NCBI RefSeq assembly: GCF_031845265.1
Contig: NZ_JAVRBG010000004.1
Location: forward strand, 217,296 to 281,295
DNA length: 64,000 nucleotides
Reading direction: 5' to 3'
DNA from: Mesonia ostreae
Lineage (GTDB): Bacteria > Bacteroidota > Bacteroidia > Flavobacteriales > Flavobacteriaceae
Part shown: piece by piece, positions 36,513 to 44,506 of the stretch
How the letters are laid out: every line of letters starts with the position of its first letter
How positions within the stretch are numbered: position 1 is the first letter of the stretch
Translations under genes and position numbers: made by a program
Notes under the pieces: generated by a model
What the model was told of the DNA's origin: nothing
The model's database searches: none
Seen by the model: the letters and a program-made list of their open reading frames with translations, nothing else

Positions 36513-39173
36513 TTATTTACCCTTATTCTCCTTCACCATTTTCTCATACTCTTTAAACAAATATTCTAAACGTTGGGTGTCGTTTTCGAAAGGTTTGAGG
36601 CGGTAGCAGCGTTCTACGGCGGCATCTAGGTCTTTATGGGCTTGGCGTAAGCCTGCTGGCATTTTATCGGGGTCGTAGAGTTGTGCCATAGTTTTTTCGG
36701 GGTGTTTTTCACGCTCTTCTAACACTGCAAAAACATTTTCTTCTATTTGTGCTTTTCTAACTTTACTAATAGTTGGAAAAGGAAAGGTGTTGTAGCAAAT
36801 TTTAGCTGAGTAACGGTAATCTGTTTTTAATTTACCTCCTATTGCCCTAACCCACGCCATATGCATTTTAGAGGAAATCACGCCAAATATCCAAGGCTCT
36901 GCATCGTAAATAGCTAAAGCAGAATCTGCTATTATTGTAGATTCATCAAAAAGACCTATTGGGATATACTCCCTCCTTTCCGAGGAATGTCTAGGTATAA
37001 GAATAGATTCCGTATTTTTATGAGGAAAAAAGTAGAAACTATGTGGTTCTTCTGCGAGCTTCCTTGTACTAGACTCACTACTTGCCTTCCTTTTTTCTTC
37101 AACTTTTATTAATCTTTTTTCTATAATAGGAATTTTTCTAGCTAAAGAAAGTTTAGAATTTTCAATATTTAAACAATACCTTTCAATACTGTTTAAAAAA
37201 TCTCTTGCACCCACAAATCTCTTGATAAAATTTGAAGCTTTTGGAAACGAAGAAATAAGTTCTTTTTTTTGTTCAGTATCTAATAACAAATTACCACCGT
37301 CGTTTGGCATATTGCCGAATGTCAATTTAGGAAAATTAGATAGGGATGAACTTCTACCCTTAATAAAGATTTCTTTAGCGTCTGCTAAATATGCATTTAT
37401 ATGATTTACCTTCTTTTTAATCCCATCAATAAAAAGCATCTTTTGTTTTGTCTTGCTATTACGAAGAGCTACAATTATAACAATTACCCCAGCATTGCCC
37501 TTAGCATTATTTTCCCATTTAAAGGATTGATAAGCAAAACCGATTTCAATACCTTCTTTTAAAATTCTAGGCCAAGTTTTGGTCACTAGATCCCCTTGAC
37601 AAATTGAATTGGTTGAAACAAAAGCTAATTCGGCATTTATTCCTCTAACAAAGTTAGCTCCTTTATAAAACCAAGCTGCAACATAATCTAAACTTTTGTA
37701 ATCTTTTTTAAAAAGAGCTTTCATTTCCTCTTTTTGTTCTTTCTTCTGATTACGCGAACCCAAATACGGCGGATTCCCTAACAAATAAATTTCATCGCCT
37801 TTTTGTTTTGGGCAAACAGTTTCCCAGTCTATGCGAGTGGCGTTGGCGCAGGTGATATTACCAGATGCTTTTAAAGGTAAAATGGGGTTAGACTTCCCGA
37901 GTTCTAGTTGGTTTTCGAAATATTTATTCATTTGGTGTTCTGCCAACCACAGGGATAGTTTGGCAATTTCGTGGGCAAAGTCGTCTATCTCTATGCCGTA
38001 AAACTGGGTGAGTTCTATTTTAGAATAAATAAAACTTTGTTGGGGTTCGGTTTCTAAAATTTCTTGCCAGATCTCTATTTCGAGTTTACGGAGTTCTTTA
38101 TAGGCAATAATTAAAAAATTACCGCTACCACAGGCAGGGTCAAATATTTTCAGTTTACTAATCCGCTCTACTAGTTTACGTAGCTTTTTAGATTTACCTC
38201 TGGCGTTTTCTAATTCATCATACAATTCATCTAAAAACAAAGGTTTGATCACCTTCATTATATTGGGCACAGAGGTGTAATGCATCCCGAGATTACCACG
38301 TTGGTCTGGGTTAACCACCGCTTGAATCATAGAGCCAAAAATATCGGGGTTAATATGGCTCCAATCTAACTCACCGCTTTCTTGTAGAATGTCTCTAGCC
38401 TCTTTGTTAAACTGCGGTACGCTTAATTTGTCTTTAAACAAACCTCCGTTTACATAAGGGAATTGGTTTAAATGTGCAGGCACATTTTTTCGCTCGGTTT
38501 TTTTTAGATTTAACACTTGAAAAAGCTCATCTAAAAAATGATTTACATCGCGCCCATCTTTTTGGGTGTGCTGCATTAAGGTATTGGTAAACATTCCCTC
38601 TACAGGGAAAATATCGGTATCTTCCGCAAAGAAGCAAAACAGCAAACGCGAGAAAAACAAGTTGAGGTCGTGCACGCCGTTTTCTAGAATGTTTGGATTT
38701 TCTTCAATCAAAATATCATAGAGCTTTGCCATACGATAAGAAGCTTTACGGTCGGCTTCGTTCTCGTTTGTGGCTTCGTAAACTTCTTGGCCTGCCCAAG
38801 GCAAGAAAAAACTATGGTTTTTAGGCAAGTCTGCAATGGGGATGTGTAAATTTTTACCAGTGCGTGTATCTTTGGCTGCTATTTCTTGGTAATTGGTGGT
38901 AATGATAAACCTAGGGTTATGCTTTAGGTTTTCATCTTGGCTTATATCTTCTACCAATGCCATTAGCTTATCTCCCTCTGCTTCTTTAAAAAAGAGTTTC
39001 TTTTTGTATAGGATTTCGCCTTCATTTTTGGCAAGGTTAAAATCTCCTTTTTGTAAGCGTGTAATAGATGATTTTGAGATGCCATAGGCACGCAATAAAT
39101 CGTATATAAAAGTTTCAGGATTAAAGTTGTTTACCAACTCCTTTACTTTTTCTTGAATTTCGGTAGAGGTCAT
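36513..39173 (-). CDS. MmeI-like class I DNA methyltransferase, no visible nuclease motif
   Basis: 886 residues with the layout of MmeI/Type IIL enzymes: an N-terminal domain (1-130), a helical spacer (about 140-330), the methyltransferase (SAM motif I FDPACGSGNF, 344-353; catalytic motif IV NPPY, 467-470), a target-recognition region (about 600-800) and a C-terminal helical end (TFPFP and after). It should methylate adenine N6 in a short DNA site. In MmeI the N-terminal domain is a PD-(D/E)XK nuclease; here no D...ExK can be found, so cutting probably falls to another protein. The target-recognition part (about 36.8-37.7 kb) is more AT-rich than the rest. Confidence 0.85.
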   Translation of the reverse strand: MTSTEIQEKVKELVNNFNPETFIYDLLRAYGISKSSITRLQKGDFNLAKNEGEILYKKKLFFKEAEGDKLMALVEDISQDENLKHNPRFIITTNYQEIAAKDTRTGKNLHIPIADLPKNHSFFLPWAGQEVYEATNENEADRKASYRMAKLYDILIEENPNILENGVHDLNLFFSRLLFCFFAEDTDIFPVEGMFTNTLMQHTQKDGRDVNHFLDELFQVLNLKKTERKNVPAHLNQFPYVNGGLFKDKLSVPQFNKEARDILQESGELDWSHINPDIFGSMIQAVVNPDQRGNLGMHYTSVPNIMKVIKPLFLDELYDELENARGKSKKLRKLVERISKLKIFDPACGSGNFLIIAYKELRKLEIEIWQEILETEPQQSFIYSKIELTQFYGIEIDDFAHEIAKLSLWLAEHQMNKYFENQLELGKSNPILPLKASGNITCANATRIDWETVCPKQKGDEIYLLGNPPYLGSRNQKKEQKEEMKALFKKDYKSLDYVAAWFYKGANFVRGINAELAFVSTNSICQGDLVTKTWPRILKEGIEIGFAYQSFKWENNAKGNAGVIVIIVALRNSKTKQKMLFIDGIKKKVNHINAYLADAKEIFIKGRSSSLSNFPKLTFGNMPNDGGNLLLDTEQKKELISSFPKASNFIKRFVGARDFLNSIERYCLNIENSKLSLARKIPIIEKRLIKVEEKRKASSESSTRKLAEEPHSFYFFPHKNTESILIPRHSSERREYIPIGLFDESTIIADSALAIYDAEPWIFGVISSKMHMAWVRAIGGKLKTDYRYSAKICYNTFPFPTISKVRKAQIEENVFAVLEEREKHPEKTMAQLYDPDKMPAGLRQAHKDLDAAVERCYRLKPFENDTQRLEYLFKEYEKMVKENKGK

Positions 39174-39247
39174 TCTTTAGAATTGATGTATTTGAACCAA
39201 ATTTAAGATTTTTTAAATCATTCTATTAGCTAAACCTTTTTTGTTTA

Positions 39248-40450
39248 TTACTCCCACACTTCAACTTTAAGTATAGGAGTAAAATTTAAGGCTTCTGCGA
39301 GGGTTTCTTTCATAAATAGATGTAGCTCATCAATATTATCTTCGGTGGTTATTAAACAGTCGTGAAGCGTAAATAACGGCATCTTTCCCTTAAATATTTT
39401 ATTGAATTTCCTAGCTAGAACTTCTAGCATAAAATAACTTTCCAACTGTAAGGTTAAATAAGAGAAAAATTGGTGTCTTGGCTTTTTGAATGTTTTTATC
39501 CATTTTAGAATGCTTGGGAAATACATACCAAAAACTGCTTCTTCGTTTAAGTAATGTTTTGGTTTTGCATTAAACATTGCTAGAATCTTTGTTTTCATCA
39601 CTTTTCTTAAATCTCTTTCATCACCATCAAATTCGTGGCCGCAAATTTCACGCACATTTTTAAGGAAATATTCATCTTGTTGTAAACTTGTATCGAAATG
39701 ATGAATGGTATGCATATCCTCAATAAACATTTCATAAAACTTACCCGATAACACTTTTTGAACGAAAAGTTCAATCTCACTATTTATAGGCGTTACCGCC
39801 TTTTTACAGAACATATAATGACGATAATAATACTTACTAGAATTAATTACATTATCTAGATGAATACTTCCCTTATCCATATTCATTAATAAATAGTTAA
39901 CCATTGTAGGAACAGATGCTGACACATCACATTCTGCTAGTTTTTTGCTGTCGTATCTTAAGAACTTTCGAAATGGTTTTGAGAGCCTTGTTAATTGGTG
40001 GTGTAACCTACCGTCTGACCTTTCAGTATATTTTATAGAAAATTCTTTATTTGCGATATCACAAATTTGTACGGCATTAAACAGGTGCTTTCTGTAATCA
40101 AACTCGTTACCGAACAGGGTTTTATTTTTCTTGCTCGCTTCGGTGGTTTGAATAGTCAACTTTTCATTAAAATACTTACCTAAAAAGTTGTAGCTTTTTT
40201 TGAATATATTATTGCTATTTAGACAATCATCACGTCTTAAATATTTGAGCAATTTTTTATCGGTAATTTTTATAATTTCAACTTCCTCACCGAAAAAATA
40301 CGGTGATAACCTATAGGAATAACAGCTGCCTTTAGTGTATTCTTTTCTAAAAAGTACATTACCAACACTAGGAAAATTCTCACATAAATACCTTAAATGA
40401 TCCCGATAATGACAAGGATGCTTTTTTGAAATCGTAGAACATAACGGCAC
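39248..40450 (-). CDS. Polymerase-like protein, TV-Pol/superfamily A palm candidate
   Basis: 400 residues starting at GTG. GRLHHQLTRLSKPFRKFLR (about 149-167), then LAECDVSASVPTMVNYLL, looks like motif A and its lead-in; FTLHDCLITTEDN near residue 370 looks like motif C with its HD pair. This order is that of a reduced superfamily A DNA polymerase/T7 RNA polymerase palm, as reported for the TV-Pol family of bacterial mobile elements. It may replicate or prime the excised element. The frame is open back to a TAA that also ends the preceding small ORF. Confidence 0.55.
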   Translation of the reverse strand: MPLCSTISKKHPCHYRDHLRYLCENFPSVGNVLFRKEYTKGSCYSYRLSPYFFGEEVEIIKITDKKLLKYLRRDDCLNSNNIFKKSYNFLGKYFNEKLTIQTTEASKKNKTLFGNEFDYRKHLFNAVQICDIANKEFSIKYTERSDGRLHHQLTRLSKPFRKFLRYDSKKLAECDVSASVPTMVNYLLMNMDKGSIHLDNVINSSKYYYRHYMFCKKAVTPINSEIELFVQKVLSGKFYEMFIEDMHTIHHFDTSLQQDEYFLKNVREICGHEFDGDERDLRKVMKTKILAMFNAKPKHYLNEEAVFGMYFPSILKWIKTFKKPRHQFFSYLTLQLESYFMLEVLARKFNKIFKGKMPLFTLHDCLITTEDNIDELHLFMKETLAEALNFTPILKVEVWE

Positions 40451-40465
40451 CCATATTTCTTCTTC

Positions 40466-40615
40466 TTAACTTTCTAATTTATAGGCTGTCTTTCTTATGA
40501 TTTCACTAATTAACCATAGAGCATAATCTTTACAGAATTTAAAATTGGGCGGAAATTTTTCTAAACGTTGTTCAAGGTTTAAAATACTGGGTTTTATAAT
40601 ATAATATTCTTTCAT
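40466..40615 (-). CDS. Small ORF in front of the polymerase-like gene
   Basis: 49 residues from ATG 40615 (begins MKEYYIIKPSILNLEQRL, then an FPPNFKFCKDYALWL block). It ends at a TAA in the same frame as the polymerase-like gene; only five codons (EEEIW) separate that TAA from the GTG start. Either the two are coupled, or a longer protein has been split by a stop codon. No family is recognised. Confidence 0.5.
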   Translation of the reverse strand: MKEYYIIKPSILNLEQRLEKFPPNFKFCKDYALWLISEIIRKTAYKLES

Positions 40616-40766
40616 TTTTTATTTGAGTTTAGACAATACACAGCCTAGCGATGATTTACATCGCTTTGCGGTATTGATATTAATTAAAGGAAATAGCTTG
40701 CCTGATTAGGCTAACTTTGATGTATATATCAGGTTTTTAAAACCCGACAATTTTGATTATAAAAGT
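40616..40766. other. Hairpin-rich gap, possible origin or operator
   Basis: The gap holds a perfect 7-bp hairpin (AGCGATG/CATCGCT, 40647-40665) and a 6-bp inverted repeat (CCTGAT at 40701-40706, ATCAGG at 40728-40733). It lies between the helix-turn-helix genes and the polymerase-like gene, a place where an element's replication origin or operators are often found. No iterons are seen. Confidence 0.3.
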
Positions 40767-41090
40767 TTAAGAATTATCTATTTTCCTACTATTTATAATT
40801 TGTTTCATTTTAGAACGTGGCTCTTCGTAGTATTCTTGGTAAAGATTAATTACGTCTTGCATTGTGTAAAAAATATTACCACTAATTTTCGAATACCCGA
40901 TTAGATTTAGGTCTCGCCAACGCTGAGCAGTTCTTGAGCTTATTTTAAAGATTTTTAGCAACTCTGCATTATCAATAATAATAAGTTTGGGATCGTTTTG
41001 TATTGCACTTTTAAGTTGCTGCAATAATTTTTCTAAGTCTGCCTTAATTTGCTTCCATTCGTTGATGGAAAATTCTTCTAACTTTCCCAT
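40767..41090 (-). CDS. Helix-turn-helix protein (second of a pair)
   Basis: 107 residues. The C-terminal half (about 45-92) is a MerR/excisionase-like helix-turn-helix: LLKIFKISSRTAQRWRDL, then IGYSKISGNIFYTMQDV. It resembles the helix-turn-helix proteins found in pairs on Bacteroidota integrative elements, which serve as excisionase or regulators. It is separated by 1 bp from the next helix-turn-helix gene upstream. Confidence 0.8.
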   Translation of the reverse strand: MGKLEEFSINEWKQIKADLEKLLQQLKSAIQNDPKLIIIDNAELLKIFKISSRTAQRWRDLNLIGYSKISGNIFYTMQDVINLYQEYYEEPRSKMKQIINSRKIDNS

Positions 41091-41091
41091 A

Positions 41092-41391
41092 CTATTGCTC
41101 TTGATTTATTTGAACCATAGCTTCTTCTAACTCACTCTTCTTATAGCGAATTAAATTACCTAAACGGTACGGATTGAGAATTCTCTTTTTATTCCAATCG
41201 GTAATTGTGACTAAGGAAATTTTGAGCATTTCAGCTGCTTCTTTCCTTGTCAAGAATTCTTCTTGGGGCTTGGTAAAAAGGTTAAGTTTTTCGACTAGGT
41301 TTACTAGTTCTTTTTTTACATCGGTTAAGATGCTTTCTTTTAATTCTTCGGGTGAGATTCCGTGAATTTCTGTCATAATTTTCTGCGACAT
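41092..41391 (-). CDS. Excisionase-type helix-turn-helix protein
   Basis: 99 residues with an HTH_17/excisionase domain (about 46-95): FLTRKEAAEMLKISLVTI, then WNKKRILNPYRLGNLIRYKKSEL. Likely roles are directing excision by the integrase or regulating element genes. It is 1 bp upstream of the second helix-turn-helix gene, so the two are co-transcribed. Confidence 0.82.
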   Translation of the reverse strand: MSQKIMTEIHGISPEELKESILTDVKKELVNLVEKLNLFTKPQEEFLTRKEAAEMLKISLVTITDWNKKRILNPYRLGNLIRYKKSELEEAMVQINQEQ

Positions 41392-41506
41392 AGTTGTATG
41401 ATTTTTAAATTCTATCGCAAGAAAATAAATTAGTTATATGCAGAAAATATGGAAGGTATGCGAGATGTGTGAAGAAATATGCGGTTTGTATGCGCTCTAA
41501 AAATAA

Positions 41507-42385
41507 CTAAATAGAAGATAAATACTCATCAACTCTATTCGTGTATTTTTTACCAGAGGACATAGAACGTGTCTCAAACTCTGAGTTATAATTTTTATTT
41601 AAAAAAGCTAAATATTCTGGCTTTTCAGTATGTTTCAAAAATAGCTTTTGACCATTATTACTTTGCCATATACCATTGAGTTTTGCTTGGTTATTCCGTG
41701 CGTTGATATTATCTAGTTTTATCTCCATAAACTCAGCAAGTGAAATAAATTTTTGATAGCATTCATAGGATTTAAAAATTGGAGGATACTCATTGTTTTC
41801 TAAATCTTGTTTTTGTGATTGGGATTGAGAAGTTTTTACATTATCACTTCCAGACTTATTTTGAAGTTTTTCTTTAAGAAAGCCTATTTTTTTATTTTGA
41901 TGCAAATCAAGAATATGTGTATCTTTCTCTAGATAATGATGATAGGAGATTTTATTTTGCTGACTATTTAAAAAATATCTGTTAGATTCTGGGTTTACGA
42001 AATAATTAATTTCTGACTTAAAAAAATCTTTCTCTTCAAAACCAGGATATTTTTTTAAAAATCTTTCTTTTTTAGCATCTAATTCTTTAGCATATAGATC
42101 AAAACGTAAGTCAAAATATTCTAACTCAAATTTTTCGTAATCGTACATTTTTATTAGGCATTTAGTAACAGTAGATTTGCTCTGTTTAAAAAGTTGCTTT
42201 TTTTTATATTCTCGATTTACAGAATCTACTCTTTTTTTTAAATTATTGGAAGGTATTTTTATTACTGCGCTATTACTCCTTTCTGTTACGTTAATTATTT
42301 TAGTTACGTATTCAGAATTTTGGTATCTTATAATTGCATTTAGAACACCTATTTTTAAGCCATTAATTAATTTCTGATCTGTCAT
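41507..42385 (-). CDS. Unrecognised element protein next to integrase
   Basis: 292 residues, rich in Lys, Asn and aromatic residues, with no membrane segment or signal and no domain that I recognise. The middle (about 180-200) is a low-complexity Ser/Gln linker. It begins 9 bp after the integrase stop, so it is co-transcribed with it. It may be an accessory recombination or regulatory protein, by position only. Confidence 0.7.
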   Translation of the reverse strand: MTDQKLINGLKIGVLNAIIRYQNSEYVTKIINVTERSNSAVIKIPSNNLKKRVDSVNREYKKKQLFKQSKSTVTKCLIKMYDYEKFELEYFDLRFDLYAKELDAKKERFLKKYPGFEEKDFFKSEINYFVNPESNRYFLNSQQNKISYHHYLEKDTHILDLHQNKKIGFLKEKLQNKSGSDNVKTSQSQSQKQDLENNEYPPIFKSYECYQKFISLAEFMEIKLDNINARNNQAKLNGIWQSNNGQKLFLKHTEKPEYLAFLNKNYNSEFETRSMSSGKKYTNRVDEYLSSI

Positions 42386-42394
42386 AGAGTTATT

Positions 42395-43705
42395 TTAAAC
42401 ATTAAAAAAACCGCTTTTTAAGATATGTGTAGCTCGTTCTTCATCTTTAATTCTAATATACTTATAAAATTCCTTTTCGGTGGTATGTCCTGTAAAATGC
42501 ATAATATCATATACTGGCATACCTACTTTATATTTGTTTGTTGCAAAGCTTCGTCTTGCCGTATGTGATTTTACTAAGTTGTATTTTTTAATGTAGTCTA
42601 CCTCTTGTACTCCTGCCTTTGTATATTCACATTTAATTTTCACTTCTAAAGAATCTAATTCTAGCATCTGCCCTATTTGTTTAATGTAGTCGTTTAAATC
42701 TTTATCGGGTATTCTTTTTGGTGGTTTGCCTTTATGGCGGCTATTCATAATATGCTTGATTTCTTTTGTTATAGGACAGTAAACTTTACGACCTCTTTTT
42801 TTGTTTTTCTTTTGAACAATCACAAAATATTCTTGACCATTAATCGTTTGAATATCTTCTTCTTTAAAGCTATTGTAATCACTTACTCGTTGACCCGTGT
42901 AGCAACCAATAAGAAAAATATCTCTAGCGTGTGAAAGTTTAGGATATTTAGATAAATCTTTATTATAAAATGCCTGAATCTCTTCATCAGTTAAATAAAC
43001 CTCTGTGGTAATTTCTTTAGTTACCTTGAAATCTGAAGATTTGAATTTTTGATTATTGGTGTAACCTTCACTTACTGCATAGTTCATAAAGGTCTTAATC
43101 GTTTTGAAATGCTTACCTATGGTGTTTTTACTAAACTGTTTTTCCTTCTGAAGGTATTCGGTAAACTTTTTATGAAATGAAGAGTCTATTTCATCGAGTT
43201 CTAATTTCCTACCTAATTGCTTTTCGAAACTTAAAATATGAGACTTAGCTTGTTTGTAGGAGCGCAGAGTAACCTCTGCGATATTGCCATCTTTGTAATC
43301 AATAAATTTTTGAATTAATTCTGAAAAAGTAAGTTTTTCTTGACTTTTACCAGGAGCTTCTTCATCCCTTAATTTAAGTTCTAAGCGGTTTTTAAGAAAC
43401 TGCGGAGAAATACTATCACTTTCTTCTTGAAGCTCTTCATAAACTTCCGTAATAGCGTTTTCAAGCTTATTAAGTTTACTATTGTAATGATCTTTAAACT
43501 TAACTGTATTCTTATTTTTTACTCTTTGCTTATTGAAATCCCAATCATTAAATCCTACTTTAATACCCGAAGAGTATTTTAGTCGTTTATTGCCATAAGT
43601 AAAAAATAGGTAAATAGTAAAATTTTCCTTTTTGTTTTCTTCTGCTTTTCGCTTACTTTTGAATGCAAATCTAACCGTACCCTTTGCTCTTTCTACTGCT
43701 ATCAT
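42395..43705 (-). CDS. int: Tyrosine integrase of the tRNA-Phe element
   Basis: 436 residues: an N-terminal arm-binding domain (about 1-65), a SAM-like core-binding domain (about 125-215) and a catalytic domain with Arg273 (TGQRVSDY), HTARR (His381, Arg384), His407 (TGHTT) and the nucleophile Tyr414 (EFYKYI). It lies 180 bp inside attR and should catalyse insertion at the tRNA-Phe 3' end and excision. Arm-type repeats lie just upstream of it. Confidence 0.95.
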   Translation of the reverse strand: MIAVERAKGTVRFAFKSKRKAEENKKENFTIYLFFTYGNKRLKYSSGIKVGFNDWDFNKQRVKNKNTVKFKDHYNSKLNKLENAITEVYEELQEESDSISPQFLKNRLELKLRDEEAPGKSQEKLTFSELIQKFIDYKDGNIAEVTLRSYKQAKSHILSFEKQLGRKLELDEIDSSFHKKFTEYLQKEKQFSKNTIGKHFKTIKTFMNYAVSEGYTNNQKFKSSDFKVTKEITTEVYLTDEEIQAFYNKDLSKYPKLSHARDIFLIGCYTGQRVSDYNSFKEEDIQTINGQEYFVIVQKKNKKRGRKVYCPITKEIKHIMNSRHKGKPPKRIPDKDLNDYIKQIGQMLELDSLEVKIKCEYTKAGVQEVDYIKKYNLVKSHTARRSFATNKYKVGMPVYDIMHFTGHTTEKEFYKYIRIKDEERATHILKSGFFNV

Positions 43706-43737
43706 AATGATTACCTTTACTATAAAGATACAAAAAA

Positions 43738-43757
43738 GGGTACAATTTAGGGTACAA
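43738..43757. promoter_or_regulatory. Candidate integrase arm sites, right end
   Basis: GGGTACAA occurs twice as direct repeats, 43738-43745 and 43750-43757, 12 bp apart, matching the pair at 26977-26996. The pair lies between the integrase start and attR, so it could also regulate integrase transcription. Confidence 0.45.
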
Positions 43758-43886
43758 ATAAGTGTTTATTTATACATTACTTAGTTAATTATTTCTAATT
43801 ACAAAAAACACAATAACCCTTATAAATAGAGGTTTTGCATAAGATACAAGTAAATTTAATATGTTTTAATTAAGACTTAAACAGTA

Positions 43887-43939
43887 CTGGAGGCACCACC
43901 GCAAAACCTCGATCTCACGATCGGGGTTTTTTGTTTTAA
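43887..43939 (+). repeat. attR: 53-bp direct repeat, right end of integrative element
   Basis: Identical to 26861-26913. The tRNA part is only the last 12 nt, so no second tRNA is made. The terminator hairpin is retained. Confidence 0.95.
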
Positions 43940-43945
43940 AATAAG

Positions 43946-44134
43946 ATATACATTTTACATAGCGCTACTTTAAAAAAATTCTACACAGGAGAAACTAAAG
44001 ATATTCGAGAAAGACTGAAAATGCACAACAGGCATAGTTTTAAAAATGCATTTACAAAAGCAGCAAACGATTGGTGTCTAGAGCTTACCTTTGAATGTAA
44101 AAACGGATCAAGTCAAAAAGTTGTGGGATTTTAG
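43946..44134 (+). pseudogene. GIY-YIG endonuclease remnant
   Basis: The frame reads IYILHSATLKKFYTGETKD, then IRERLKMHNR, which is the start of small UvrC-like GIY-YIG proteins (YVYILYS...FYVGYTxD...RL..H). A stop lies just upstream instead of an ATG, and the frame stops at 44132-44134 before the end of the domain. It abuts attR and is not part of the present element. Confidence 0.7.
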
Positions 44135-44366
44135 AAGAGGAAAGAAAACAGAATCTATATTCTAGACTTTAGACAAATGACGTTTTACAATTTTCTGCCA
44201 TCCTAAAAAATTCAATTCTAAAAAGCCTTTTGTTCAGAATATCTTAGTTAAGAAAAAATGCAAAGCAAAAAATTTATTTTAAAAAAAAATATACAAAAAC
44301 CAAATATCTTAGACCATATTCTTAGCAAAAAATAATGCGTGACTCTCCCCAAAGGTTACAGACTTA

Positions 44367-44410
44367 AGGCACCACCCATAAAACCTCAAATTAAAAAAGT
44401 CGTAGGTTTT
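44367..44410 (+). repeat. Diverged third copy of the tRNA-Phe 3' end and terminator
   Basis: AGGCACCACC at 44367-44376 is identical to the tRNA 3' end, then 3 bases replace 2, then AAAACCTC matches again (to 44387). Behind it AAAACCT (44380-44386) pairs with AGGTTTT (44404-44410), a decayed counterpart of the tRNA terminator. This looks like the outer attachment site of an older insertion. Confidence 0.6.
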
Positions 44411-44506
44411 AGCTTCTTGTATGTTATAAGCATATTTACCATGAACCATTTACATTAAATAACCTTGAACTTACTTTGAATCAAAAAAACATCTGCTCGC
44501 CTTAAA

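Larger units (their letters stand above)
26861..43939. mobile_element. 17-kb integrative element in tRNA-Phe
   Basis: Bounded by identical 53-bp repeats, with a tyrosine integrase next to the right end, an excisionase-like protein, a polymerase-like protein and cargo with nuclease, helicase and methyltransferase genes. Every protein gene in it reads leftward. No conjugation (Tra, relaxase) or capsid genes are seen, so it is probably a mobilisable or satellite element rather than a full conjugative element or prophage. Confidence 0.92.

Noticed and set aside
29233..39173. BREX or DISARM
   Set aside because: No PglZ, BrxC or BrxL, and no DrmA/DrmB/DrmC-type genes; only a methyltransferase and a helicase are shared in kind.
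43887..43939. Second tRNA-Phe gene
   Set aside because: Only the last 12 nt of the tRNA are present; it is the att repeat.
26861..43939. Prophage
   Set aside because: No capsid, terminase, portal or lysis genes; DUF6266-like protein alone is not enough.
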